From: JBDSRX01 sp039929105
GTDB taxonomy: Bacteria > Patescibacteriota > Dojkabacteria > J137
DNA length: 14,533 nucleotides
Direction of reading: 5' to 3'
NCBI GenBank assembly: GCA_039929105.1
Contig: JBDSRX010000080.1
Location: forward strand, 1-14,533
The notes below the pieces were generated by a model. It was not told the DNA's origin, did not search any database, and was given only the letters and a program-made list of their open reading frames with translations. The translations under genes and the position numbers were made by a program. Of this stretch, positions 1 to 6,877 are shown in pieces. How positions within the stretch are numbered: position 1 is the first letter of the stretch; each line of letters begins with the position of its first letter.

Positions 1-559
1 GTAATGCTTCTGTTCCTAAGTAATGATCTATTCTAAAAATTTGTTCTTCTTTAAATAACTTTCCAAGTAATGCGTCTAAATTTTGTGCACTTTCCAGATT
101 ACTTCCAAATGGTTTCTCTACAATAATTCTAGAGACTCCTTCTAATTCTTGGATTTTAGATTCGTGAATATTATTAAATAATTCTTCATAATAAGTTGGA
201 GGTACGGCAAGGTAGAATAACTTGTTACTCTTTGCCTGTAGCTCAATATCTATGCTGGATAGTACTTCACCAAGTTCTTGCAAAGCTGCTAAATCATCAA
301 AGTTACCTTGAGAATATATAAAAAACTTCATGAATTCTGTTAAATCCTCATCTCCTTTTAAGTTTCCGTAATGCTTTAAGCTTTCTTGAATTATTTCGTT
401 ATATTTTCCATCTTTAAAATCTCTTCTGGCAAATGCAACTACTTTAAACTTTTCTGGTAGTTTTTTATCTTTATACAAAGCATAAATTGATGGGATTATT
501 TTTTTGTTTACCAAATCTCCTGTTGCTCCAAAAACAACTAATATTGTTGGATGTGCCAT
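1..559 (-). CDS. zwf: Glucose-6-phosphate 1-dehydrogenase, N-terminal part (runs off the left edge)
   Basis: G6PD oxidises glucose-6-phosphate to 6-phosphogluconolactone, making NADPH at the entry of the oxidative pentose phosphate pathway in the cytosol. The first 186 residues are present (family length is about 450-500); the rest lies beyond the left edge. Visible motifs are the dinucleotide-binding GATGDL at residues 11-16, EKPFG at 148-152, and the substrate/active-site segment RIDHYLG at 176-182. The residue after that segment is normally Lys (DHYLGKE in the PROSITE signature), but here it is Thr183 (codon at 11-13, ACA on the minus strand). The start is the ATG at 559-557, which puts GATGDL at the expected distance from the N-terminus. 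It lies 13 bp after the stop of the FMN reductase-like gene, so the two are probably cotranscribed. There is no Shine-Dalgarno sequence. Confidence 0.93.
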   Translation of the reverse strand, partial: MAHPTILVVFGATGDLVNKKIIPSIYALYKDKKLPEKFKVVAFARRDFKDGKYNEIIQESLKHYGNLKGDEDLTEFMKFFIYSQGNFDDLAALQELGEVLSSIDIELQAKSNKLFYLAVPPTYYEELFNNIHESKIQELEGVSRIIVEKPFGSNLESAQNLDALLGKLFKEEQIFRIDHYLGTEAL

Positions 560-572
560 AGAATTTTTATAA

Positions 573-1127
573 TTATTTAATATTTTCTCTTCCATATTTA
601 AGAGCTTTAGCTACCCAAATTAATTCTTCGTACACTCCTATCACTCTTTTTTCAAATTCTGGATCTTTAGGCTTTCCAGTATCATCAAAGATATCTTGAA
701 TGAAAGGGAATTGAACATCTTTTCTAAGAGTAGCTAATCCTAGTGCTTTTGCAACTCCATTTAAAGCTTCTAAACACCTAACTCCTCCCCATGGCCCATT
801 TGAAACTCCACCAAATGCCATTACTTTATGATGAAAATTTTCATATTCACTATCTAAAAGTCTTTTTATTGAGCTAGGATAACTATGGTTATATTCTGGA
901 GAAACTACAAAAAAACCATCCGCTTTTGCGGTTATTTCACTAAATTTAGGGTCTTTATCTTCTGGTAAATGTCCTTCTGATGTTAAATGGAAATCTTCAG
1001 GATGAATAAATGAAATATCCAAACCGGGAATAGTCTTTCCAATATCATAAACATATCGTGCAGCTGTAAGTGAAAGCCTGCCTGTTCTTTTAGAGCCTTC
1101 AATAACTACTATATTTAAATTATCCAT
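573..1127 (-). CDS. NAD(P)H-dependent FMN reductase-like flavoprotein
   Basis: This is a 184-residue protein of the NADPH-dependent FMN reductase / flavodoxin-like fold superfamily (chromate/quinone reductase group). Members are cytosolic homo-oligomers that bind FMN and use NAD(P)H to reduce flavins, quinones or azo dyes. What shows this: a beta strand followed by the phosphate-binding GSKRTGR near residues 11-17, and SPEYNHSYP near residues 76-84, the usual P-E-Y-N-x-x-x-P flavin loop. A further Gly-rich loop, FGGVSNGPWGG, follows. A TTG at 1130 directly precedes the ATG at 1127; I chose the ATG. The gene sits upstream of the G6PD gene with a 13-bp gap, so NADPH made by G6PD could feed this reductase; that link is inference. 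A promoter candidate lies at 1160-1188. The physiological substrate cannot be told from sequence. Confidence 0.88.
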   Translation of the reverse strand: MDNLNIVVIEGSKRTGRLSLTAARYVYDIGKTIPGLDISFIHPEDFHLTSEGHLPEDKDPKFSEITAKADGFFVVSPEYNHSYPSSIKRLLDSEYENFHHKVMAFGGVSNGPWGGVRCLEALNGVAKALGLATLRKDVQFPFIQDIFDDTGKPKDPEFEKRVIGVYEELIWVAKALKYGRENIK

Positions 1128-1159
1128 CAAGAAAGAGGTAAAAATTACTTAATTAGTTT

Positions 1160-1188
1160 ATTCTAGCACGAGGGGAATTTTGTGCAAA
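1160..1188 (-). promoter_or_regulatory. Candidate promoter of the FMN reductase-zwf operon
   Basis: On the minus strand, TTTGCA (1183-1188, 4 of 6 to TTGACA) is followed after 17 bp by TAGAAT (1160-1165, 5 of 6 to TATAAT). A TGC immediately before the -10 makes it an extended -10 element. Transcription would start near 1153, about 26 nt before the ATG at 1127. It occupies the gap right after the stop of the large surface-protein gene, so the two minus-strand operons appear separate. Confidence 0.45.
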
Positions 1189-1192
1189 TTGG

Positions 1193-3604
1193 TTACAGAC
1201 CGTATTCTCTAATTTCGTAATCTCTACTAGCAAAGTCCTCAGCAAACATTATCTTCATTCTCGGATCTAAATTAAATAACATTGCAGGTTGTAGATTATT
1301 TCCTTCCTGAACTATATCTCTTTTTATTGTGCTGTTTGGATTAGCTGTAACTCTTGCAACTAAGCCCCCATTTACATACAAACCATCTCCTTTTTTCCCT
1401 GCTCCATGACCATCAACTGGTGCGCTGAATATTCCATCAGTAATTATAAATGCATCAATTTGATCGTAACTAGCTTGAGTAGCAGAAGCAGTTGGTAAAT
1501 TTGTTTTTGCTGTTCCTAAACCAATATTCACATTTCCCTTAACTATAAACATACAACCATTGTAAAGTTGATTTACAACTGGTGAAGTTGGAGGTGCTGT
1601 AGCAATTGTAAAGTCCGGATTTATACTAAGATTACCTCTAACAAAAACTATTGCTTTTAAATCGCACTTTGTAGCTGAATTCACTATTAAGTCTCCAGTA
1701 ATCTCAACTGCTGCTTTTGCATCTTTACCCACTGCTAGACCACTAGACATTGTTGCGGAGATAGTTTTAGGAATTGTAGCCGGTATAGTAACAATAGTTG
1801 TCTTTTGATTTTTGGATACCTTATCTAATAAGTAATCGTACCAAAGACCAGTAGAATCGTGAGGAGACATAATTGAATCGTCTAAATATGTGTTTAAAGC
1901 AAAACTATATTTAGAGATAGTTCCAAGTGCATTTGTATTTGTACCGCTTATTGAACTATAGTTTGAGAAATATGCAGGTCCAGTTTGTGATGTAAAAGGA
2001 ACTGTAAAATTACCTAGTGGAGGAATTCTAGTTTTTGCTATACCTCCTCTACCCGAAATATCTCCATTTTGTCCTAATATCCATGGTGTTAAAGGATTTT
2101 TCTTAATAACTGCTTCAACAAAGTTACAGGAAGAATCCTTAACATATATTTTAAATGTGTACTCTGCACCATTGTCTGGAGTCAAATCTTTATAATTATG
2201 TGAACCTTGATTCTTACCCGTAATACCTGCATTTGAAGCAGCAGGGTATACTTGTTCCGTTGTTGGTGTTGAAATATCTAAATTAATTGTATTATCGTGC
2301 AACATAGAACCAGCAACATCAGAATAAACATAAGATCTAATATCAGATAATCCAATATTATCAGTACCTGTCCAGATCATATTAAAAGTTCCATCTGCAT
2401 TTAATGTTGGTCCAGAAATAGAGCCGGTTGGTGGTGTTGGATCTACTTTCCATGTACCAGATTTTTTAAAGAAATAATGACTTGCAGCAGTAGCATTATT
2501 ACTAGCCATTAACCCTCCTAATGTAGGATTACTAACAAGAGTATTTACATAAATATTATATGTGCCAGGAGTAAATGTATTTGCAAAAGATATTTTAAAT
2601 TTAACTGAAGCATCTTGACCTGTTTGAGTTAACTTAGTTCCTGTACCTAAATCCATTAATGTAGTTCTACCGTTTGCCATATTCAATGATGTCGCTCCTA
2701 CTGCAGCAGTGGTCCAAGCTGTAGGAGATAATTTTAAGCTTTTATATGTAAGCACTCCACCGGTTGTATTAATAGCAAATAACGCACCTCCAGATTGAAC
2801 TGCTTTTGTATAAGTTGTTGTATAATCAGCTGTATCAGTTGTGACAGCATATATACCAGTAGTTGGTACTATTGCGATCGTAAACCATTCCATTTTATTA
2901 GCTGCTTCTGGGTTAGTAAAGTTTGCAGTCCATTCTATTGGATTTGTAACTCCGGTAGAACCCAGTCTTCCAGAACTTTGATTTCCACAAACATCAATTC
3001 CTGTTAATCCTCCCCCTGTGTATATTGGTAATTTTGAAGTTGTAAATTCCCATACTTGGTTAGAATAATTTGAGTTATATCCATTATAAGATCCCATATA
3101 CCAACAATAAGTTGTACCATATTCTAATTGCACATCCAATGTATGTGTGGTTGAAGCAGCAAATAAGCCTGTATTAGCCCATGGATTTCCATCAACACAT
3201 ACCGAAGTAGTTTTAATTTTATAGTAAATAACATTAGTATTTGTATTAGGACATCCTGATCCCCAATTTGTTGGATTAGTCCATTTAAATGTTGCAGGTT
3301 TTGGAACATTAGTTGCGCCATTTGCAGGTAAAACTAAAGTCATATCGTCTGAATGTGCCTGTGGTACACAAGCTGGTGGATTATTTGGAGGATTACCTCC
3401 GCAACCTGAACCGCAACCCTCAGCATCTGTATAACATCCGCATCCACCAGGTGGATTTTGTCTCATTCCATAACAAGTTCCTGGTGCCCCGCAAGTTGCT
3501 GCTTCAAGATTTCTATCTAAAGAACCCATTGAAAAAGCTGCCCCAATTAGAAAGAAAACAATAAAGAAAATTATGCCTTTTTTAGAGAATTTTAAAAATT
3601 TCAT
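1193..3604 (-). CDS. Large secreted/anchored Ig-like surface protein (803 aa)
   Basis: Not a named family that I can recognise. Residues 10-27 form a hydrophobic segment after a Lys-rich start (signal peptide or anchor). Residues 38-79 are a Gly/Pro-rich stretch with seven cysteines (38, 44, 55, 57, 64, 68, 79). Residues 90-190 look like an Ig/fibronectin-type domain (NGATNVP near the start, WEFTT at the end). Residues 195-385 are Thr/Gly/Asn-rich predicted beta structure. Residues 388-500 look like a second bacterial Ig-like domain. Residues 620-803 are a beta-rich C-terminal domain with repeated 'G-D/N-L/V-x-V/I' turns, Gly-rich DGHGAGKKGDG, and an ending around LFNLDPRMK. Similar C-terminal regions occur in CPR surface proteins (from memory, not searched). 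There is no LPxTG. Its ATG overlaps the preceding gene's TGA (ATGA), implying translational coupling. Likely role: adhesin or appendage component outside the membrane (inference). Confidence 0.8.
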   Translation of the reverse strand: MKFLKFSKKGIIFFIVFFLIGAAFSMGSLDRNLEAATCGAPGTCYGMRQNPPGGCGCYTDAEGCGSGCGGNPPNNPPACVPQAHSDDMTLVLPANGATNVPKPATFKWTNPTNWGSGCPNTNTNVIYYKIKTTSVCVDGNPWANTGLFAASTTHTLDVQLEYGTTYCWYMGSYNGYNSNYSNQVWEFTTSKLPIYTGGGLTGIDVCGNQSSGRLGSTGVTNPIEWTANFTNPEAANKMEWFTIAIVPTTGIYAVTTDTADYTTTYTKAVQSGGALFAINTTGGVLTYKSLKLSPTAWTTAAVGATSLNMANGRTTLMDLGTGTKLTQTGQDASVKFKISFANTFTPGTYNIYVNTLVSNPTLGGLMASNNATAASHYFFKKSGTWKVDPTPPTGSISGPTLNADGTFNMIWTGTDNIGLSDIRSYVYSDVAGSMLHDNTINLDISTPTTEQVYPAASNAGITGKNQGSHNYKDLTPDNGAEYTFKIYVKDSSCNFVEAVIKKNPLTPWILGQNGDISGRGGIAKTRIPPLGNFTVPFTSQTGPAYFSNYSSISGTNTNALGTISKYSFALNTYLDDSIMSPHDSTGLWYDYLLDKVSKNQKTTIVTIPATIPKTISATMSSGLAVGKDAKAAVEITGDLIVNSATKCDLKAIVFVRGNLSINPDFTIATAPPTSPVVNQLYNGCMFIVKGNVNIGLGTAKTNLPTASATQASYDQIDAFIITDGIFSAPVDGHGAGKKGDGLYVNGGLVARVTANPNSTIKRDIVQEGNNLQPAMLFNLDPRMKIMFAEDFASRDYEIREYGL

Positions 3605-4035
3605 ATTACATTAGTTTTAGGATCGATAGTTGTGCTGCAATAAAGATATTCTAATTCCTCCGCAAAAGTTGCTTCTGGTTTTGTTTGAAGAACAAAATTT
3701 ACATATTTACAGTCAGCAGGGGGTTCAATATTAATATCGTTATCTGAAGTACTTCGGGATTGCCAATCTTTAAAGAAATCTTCTAGTTCGTACTTAGTTG
3801 CATCTAATGAAAGTTCGTTCTGATTATTTGTAGAGATAATTCTATATTCGTTTTCTGTAAAATTTTTCTTAAATTCAAATTTTGAAGAATCTATAACAAT
3901 AATTTGTCCTTTATCTGAATCTTTATAGATATAATTATTTATTAAAGAATCTCTAAATTGACCAACACCAGCAATTCCTAACACTAGGAACATTGCAGAA
4001 AGAAATACAAAGAAAAATCCAAGGAAAGTTTTCAT
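3601..4035 (-). CDS. Small single-pass membrane protein (144 aa), surface operon
   Basis: Unrecognised. The N-terminus (residues 3-24) is a strongly hydrophobic Phe/Leu/Val-rich helix following MKT, so the protein is probably anchored with its roughly 120-residue remainder outside the membrane. The exported part contains two cysteines (residues 109 and 132) that could form a disulfide, and acidic stretches. There is no type IV prepilin cleavage motif (no Gly followed by Phe-Thr-Leu-x-Glu). It overlaps its upstream neighbour (ATGA at 4032-4035) and its downstream neighbour (ATGA at 3601-3604), so the three genes should be made together. Function is probably tied to the large Ig-like protein, for instance as an anchor or assembly partner (inference only). 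Confidence 0.75.
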   Translation of the reverse strand: MKTFLGFFFVFLSAMFLVLGIAGVGQFRDSLINNYIYKDSDKGQIIVIDSSKFEFKKNFTENEYRIISTNNQNELSLDATKYELEDFFKDWQSRSTSDNDINIEPPADCKYVNFVLQTKPEATFAEELEYLYCSTTIDPKTNVI

Positions 4036-4472
4036 TGTGCTGGTGCTAAAAATATAGAATTAATATAACCAGCTCTTAATGCAGACGCATTTATTAAATC
4101 AATAACTCCAGTGCCCTTATTTTTGAAAATATCAATAATTTCTGTGGGAGTTAGCGTAATAATATCAGTATTGTATTGTCTAGGAATAGTTACTTTATAG
4201 TCAGTTTTATCAATATCATCAACCAATCTAATAACTATTAGATCTTTATCTTGATTTTCTGGCATTTCAGTTCCAGCAAAAGATCCTTTTACAGATTCTT
4301 TTACTTTATATCTTTCAATATTTAAATTCTGTTTATTTAACCATAAGCCATCTGAACTTACTTCGCTACCCCAGTAATTATTATTAGCATTTTTTACTGA
4401 ATAAACTACAAAGTAGAAAGAAGCTGAAGCTACAAGAAGTACAATACTCGCGATGAAAAGCGTGTTTCTCAT
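4032..4472 (-). CDS. Small single-pass membrane protein (146 aa), first gene of the surface operon
   Basis: Unrecognised. Residues 5-26 form a hydrophobic helix after MRNT, followed by an Asn-rich linker and a mixed polar domain without cysteines. The C-terminal third, with threonine-rich strands and the helix TEIIDIFKN, looks globular. The layout (short cytoplasmic tail, one membrane span, exported domain) matches the next gene, although the two share no obvious sequence identity beyond the anchor. It is the promoter-proximal gene of a three-gene unit, and its TGA overlaps the next ATG by 4 bp. A promoter candidate is at 4507-4534. There is no prepilin or lipobox motif, so neither a pilin nor a lipoprotein call is supported. 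Confidence 0.72.
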   Translation of the reverse strand: MRNTLFIASIVLLVASASFYFVVYSVKNANNNYWGSEVSSDGLWLNKQNLNIERYKVKESVKGSFAGTEMPENQDKDLIVIRLVDDIDKTDYKVTIPRQYNTDIITLTPTEIIDIFKNKGTGVIDLINASALRAGYINSIFLAPAQ

Positions 4473-4506
4473 TGATATATAAATAAATGTAACGATAATT
4501 TATATC

Positions 4507-4534
4507 AGTATATCAACTTAAAAACACTTTGCAA
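4507..4534 (-). promoter_or_regulatory. Candidate promoter of the three-gene surface operon
   Basis: Minus-strand TTGCAA (4529-4534, 4 of 6) is followed after 16 bp by TATACT (4507-4512, 5 of 6), with TGA directly before the -10 (extended -10). The predicted start near 4500 leaves a leader of about 28 nt before the ATG at 4472, with no Shine-Dalgarno sequence. It lies in the 66-bp gap after the ABC transporter gene. Confidence 0.42.
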
Positions 4535-4538
4535 ATAA

Positions 4539-6323
4539 TTACCCTACCAATTTAAACTCCTTCATGGCTGCACTCGGCTCGCCTTGGTTTATATTAGTTT
4601 GGAGCTTTACTAGCTCAGCGTAAATACCATTCTTTTTTATTAAATCTGATGGAGATCCCATTTCTGCAATAACCCCAGATTTTAGAACTATTATTTTGTC
4701 TACATTTCTAATTGTTGAAAGTCTATGTGCAATAATGATTGTTGTTTTACCTTCCATTAATTCGTTCAAAGCTTTTTGTACTTCTGCCTCCGCCTTACTA
4801 TCTAATGAGGAAGTTGCTTCGTCTAAAATTAATATTGGTGCATTTTTTAATATTGCTCTAGCAATTGATAGCCTTTGTTTTTGTCCTCCAGAAAGCTTAA
4901 CTCCTCTTTCTCCAATTTGAGTATCATAACCTTTTTCAAATTTTGAAATAAAGCTATCTGCATTAGCTTTCTTAGCTGCTTCTATAATTTCTTCATTAGT
5001 TGCTCCTTCTCTACCATATCTAATATTTTCTTCAATTGTTCCAGAGAATAAAATTGAATCTTGCAAAACTACTGAGATATTTTTATGTAAAGACTTCTGT
5101 GTAACATCCTGAATGTTTGAATTATCTACTAGAATTTCTCCACTCTTGGGTTCGTAAAATCTAAGTATCAGGTTAGTTATTGTAGACTTCCCCTCTCCGC
5201 TTTCACCTACTATTGCAAGTTTTTTTCCTTTGTCTATATTAAAGTTAATACCTGATAAAATATCTTTACCGTCTTTATATGCAAAAGATACATTATTGAA
5301 TTTAAGTTCACCACCTACCTTTTGCAGATCTTTTGCGTCTACTTTATCTTTAATAACTACTGGTTCGTTAAGTACATCAAAGAAATCTTTGGATCCAGCT
5401 TGTGCTCTTTGTATTTGCCCTAGAATAAATGACATAGCTCTTAATGGAAATTTCGCTTGGTTTACTAAGCCCAATAACAAAGTCATTTGTCCTATTGTAA
5501 ATCTCCCAGTAAAAGTAAAATAAACAATATAAGCATATATTCCAAACAGAATAATATTTAACATTGCGCCTCTAAAGACATCAAATAAATGCCACTCTTT
5601 AGATTGAGCTTTTGCTCTTATTTCCACATCTTTTCTAAAATCGTGATATTTGGAATGTTCTAAATCTTGTCGTAGAAAGGATTTAACAACTCTAATTGAA
5701 GTAATAGATTCGAAGATTCTACCTTGTAAAGAATCCTGTACTTTATTAATTTCTCCTTGTTTTTTAATCCAAGCATTAGAAGATTTTTCGCTAATAATTA
5801 CATATATAGGAAAAAGAATTAATAAAAGAACACTTATCTCTATACTATAAAATGCAAGCGCTACTATTGTAAAAATAGCTGTTAAAAAGAAAGGAACAAA
5901 GTTATTAAGCATATTGTTAATAAATTCTGCAATGTTTCCAATACCCCTTTCTAATTTACTTATTATCTTTCCACTAACTTCGTTATCAAAATATTCAACT
6001 TGTAAGTCTAAAACATGTTCGTAAAACTTTGAAGTTAAAAAAGTATTAAGCTTTTGACCCAGTATATCTCCATAGTAACCCGAAATATTTGCAAATATGG
6101 TAATTACTATATCTGAGGAGATCATAATAGCTAAAATTACTGCTATATAATTAAAGTCTCCAGTACCATTTTTAATATTATTTACAATTGCATCTACAAT
6201 ATTTCCACTTAAGATTGGTGTAACTAGATTAAGAAGTGCAACAGCAATAATAAAGAAACTTATAAATACATAATACTTCCAAAAGCTTTTAGTAAACTTT
6301 AGAATTTGTAAAATTTGATCCAT
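4539..6323 (-). CDS. ABC exporter half-transporter (fused membrane and ATPase domains)
   Basis: A 594-residue half-transporter of the MsbA/MDR-like exporter type: an N-terminal six-helix membrane domain (about 1-310) and a C-terminal ATPase domain (about 338-580). It should work as a dimer in the cytoplasmic membrane, using ATP to export a lipid, drug or peptide. ATPase motifs are complete: Walker A GESGEGKST (373-381), Q-loop Gln421, signature LSGGQKQR (477-484), Walker B ILILDE (497-502) and H-loop His533. Length is normal for the family. No peptidase C39 domain is present, so it is not a bacteriocin processor. The substrate cannot be inferred. The gene stands alone on its strand with its own 116-bp upstream gap shared divergently with pspC. 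A TTGACA occurs there (minus strand, 6367-6372), but the only TATAAT nearby (6354-6359) is 7 bp away, so I do not call a promoter. Confidence 0.95.
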   Translation of the reverse strand: MDQILQILKFTKSFWKYYVFISFFIIAVALLNLVTPILSGNIVDAIVNNIKNGTGDFNYIAVILAIMISSDIVITIFANISGYYGDILGQKLNTFLTSKFYEHVLDLQVEYFDNEVSGKIISKLERGIGNIAEFINNMLNNFVPFFLTAIFTIVALAFYSIEISVLLLILFPIYVIISEKSSNAWIKKQGEINKVQDSLQGRIFESITSIRVVKSFLRQDLEHSKYHDFRKDVEIRAKAQSKEWHLFDVFRGAMLNIILFGIYAYIVYFTFTGRFTIGQMTLLLGLVNQAKFPLRAMSFILGQIQRAQAGSKDFFDVLNEPVVIKDKVDAKDLQKVGGELKFNNVSFAYKDGKDILSGINFNIDKGKKLAIVGESGEGKSTITNLILRFYEPKSGEILVDNSNIQDVTQKSLHKNISVVLQDSILFSGTIEENIRYGREGATNEEIIEAAKKANADSFISKFEKGYDTQIGERGVKLSGGQKQRLSIARAILKNAPILILDEATSSLDSKAEAEVQKALNELMEGKTTIIIAHRLSTIRNVDKIIVLKSGVIAEMGSPSDLIKKNGIYAELVKLQTNINQGEPSAAMKEFKLVG

Positions 6324-6402
6324 AATGAAGAATTTAATTTAAATAACTATTTAATTATAATATACCTGTCAAGCAATAGACTCTATTTTTTTATATAGAT
6401 AG

Positions 6403-6411
6403 TGATATAAT
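6403..6411 (+). promoter_or_regulatory. Extended -10 promoter candidate for pspC
   Basis: TGA followed by a perfect TATAAT (6406-6411) forms a TGnTATAAT extended -10. No convincing -35 is seen 16-18 bp upstream. A start near 6418 would give a leader of about 22 nt before the ATG at 6440. The box also lies inside an AT-rich inverted repeat (6391-6396 with 6405-6410). Confidence 0.5.
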
Positions 6412-6439
6412 AAGTTAAATTATTTATTAATATTTATTC

Positions 6440-6655
6440 ATGGCAGATGCAGAAAAGAAATTAACAAGATCCGACACAGATAAAGTTTTAACTGGTGTTT
6501 GCGGAGGATTAGGAAAATATTTCGGAATCGATTCAAATATTGTTAGATTACTATTTGTTCTAGGATCTATCTTCTTAGCAGGATCTTTTGTAATTATTTA
6601 CATCATCTTAGCTGTAGTGCTTCCTTCAGAATCTGGAGAGAAAATGATTAAATAG
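6440..6655 (+). CDS. PspC-domain membrane protein
   Basis: A stand-alone 71-residue PspC-domain protein. The family signature is clear: KLTRSDTDKVLTGVCGGLGK, followed by YFGIDSNIVRLLFVL and a single transmembrane helix at about residues 36-62. In proteobacteria PspC is an inner-membrane sensor of the phage shock response that works with PspB and PspA. In many other bacteria it occurs alone, as here, probably responding to envelope stress. No PspA or PspB gene is near. It is transcribed divergently from the ABC exporter, with an extended -10 upstream and a terminator-like hairpin about 40 bp after its stop, so it is probably a one-gene transcript. Confidence 0.93.
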   Translation: MADAEKKLTRSDTDKVLTGVCGGLGKYFGIDSNIVRLLFVLGSIFLAGSFVIIYIILAVVLPSESGEKMIK

Positions 6656-6671
6656 TTCTTTTAGAATTTAT

Positions 6672-6687
6672 TTACCACCGTTGGTAA
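6672..6687. repeat. Perfect 6-bp inverted repeat downstream of pspC
   Basis: TTACCA (6672-6677) and TGGTAA (6682-6687) are separated by CCGT, giving a small hairpin just after the pspC stop. The right arm can alternatively pair with TTAC at 6714-6717, around the neighbouring GC-rich hairpin, so two competing folds are possible. Confidence 0.45.
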
Positions 6688-6694
6688 TCGTGTT

Positions 6695-6726
6695 GCCCTC
6701 CCTCATCGGAGGGTTACTTATTTCTT
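6695..6726 (+). terminator. Probable intrinsic terminator of pspC
   Basis: A GC-only-but-one stem, CCCTCC (6696-6701) with GGAGGG (6708-6713), closes a 6-nt loop. It is followed by a T-rich but interrupted run (6714-6726). It stands out in a very AT-rich interval and lies where the pspC transcript should end. Confidence 0.55.
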
Positions 6727-6729
6727 AAA

Positions 6730-6785
6730 GCACGAAATTCGAATATCGAAATTCAAAAAACTATTTTGGATTTCTTTATTCGTGC
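6730..6785. repeat. Nested inverted repeat between pspC and obg
   Basis: Outer arms GCACGAA (6730-6736) and TTCGTGC (6779-6785) are perfect complements. Inside them a second hairpin spans 6748-6774, with 11 pairs including one G-T, around a 5-nt loop. The unit also holds the direct repeat CGAAATTC (6733-6740 and 6747-6754) and copies of TTCGAAT (6738-6744 and 6786-6792). No gene is encoded. It could be a small repetitive element, a terminator on either strand, or a regulatory structure. Confidence 0.45.
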
Positions 6786-6840
6786 TTCGAATTTTTAATA
6801 ACTGCCACTACAACATTAGTGCCACTCTGACCCATTTAGA

Positions 6841-6870
6841 CTGCCAAATAAGTGTTTTAGGTGGTATAAT
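6841..6870 (+). promoter_or_regulatory. Promoter candidate of obg, giving a leaderless mRNA
   Basis: CTGCCA (6841-6846, 4 of 6 to TTGACA) is followed after 18 bp by a perfect TATAAT (6865-6870). The -10 ends exactly 7 nt before the ATG at 6878, so transcription should begin at or next to the start codon, leaving no leader. Confidence 0.55.
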
Positions 6871-6877
6871 CCTTTAT

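Noticed and set aside
2795..3007. Open frames opposite the large surface protein (also 3124-3321 and 3313-3564)
   Set aside because: They are in other frames of a long, coherent protein gene, have composition unlike proteins, and have no start signals.
3601..3604. Use of UGA as a glycine codon (Gracilibacteria/Absconditabacteria code)
   Set aside because: TGA sits exactly at gene ends overlapping the next ATG (here, at 4032-4035 and at 11653-11656), as expected for a true stop.
3601..4472. Type IV pilins or lipoproteins in the surface operon
   Set aside because: Neither small protein has a prepilin cleavage site with Glu at +5 or a lipobox Cys; only generic membrane anchors are visible.
4696..5850. 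Plus-strand open frames inside the ABC exporter gene
   Set aside because: The opposite strand encodes a complete set of ABC motifs; these frames have no recognisable domains and are shadows.
6354..6372. Promoter of the ABC exporter from TTGACA and TATAAT on the minus strand
   Set aside because: Both hexamers are perfect, but only 7 bp apart. The sequence 16-18 bp from TTGACA is a poor -10, so no call was made.
6803..6847. Repeated TGCCA (6803, 6820, 6842) as operator sites before obg
   Set aside because: The repeats are five to seven bases at unequal spacing (17 and 22 bp) and could be chance; there is no symmetry.
6782..6877. Longer N-terminal extension of Obg from an in-frame GTG
   Set aside because: The 32 extra residues do not resemble Obg, whose family begins at the 'MF-D' now placed at 6878. 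A perfect TATAAT lies within the supposed extension at the right distance for the ATG.
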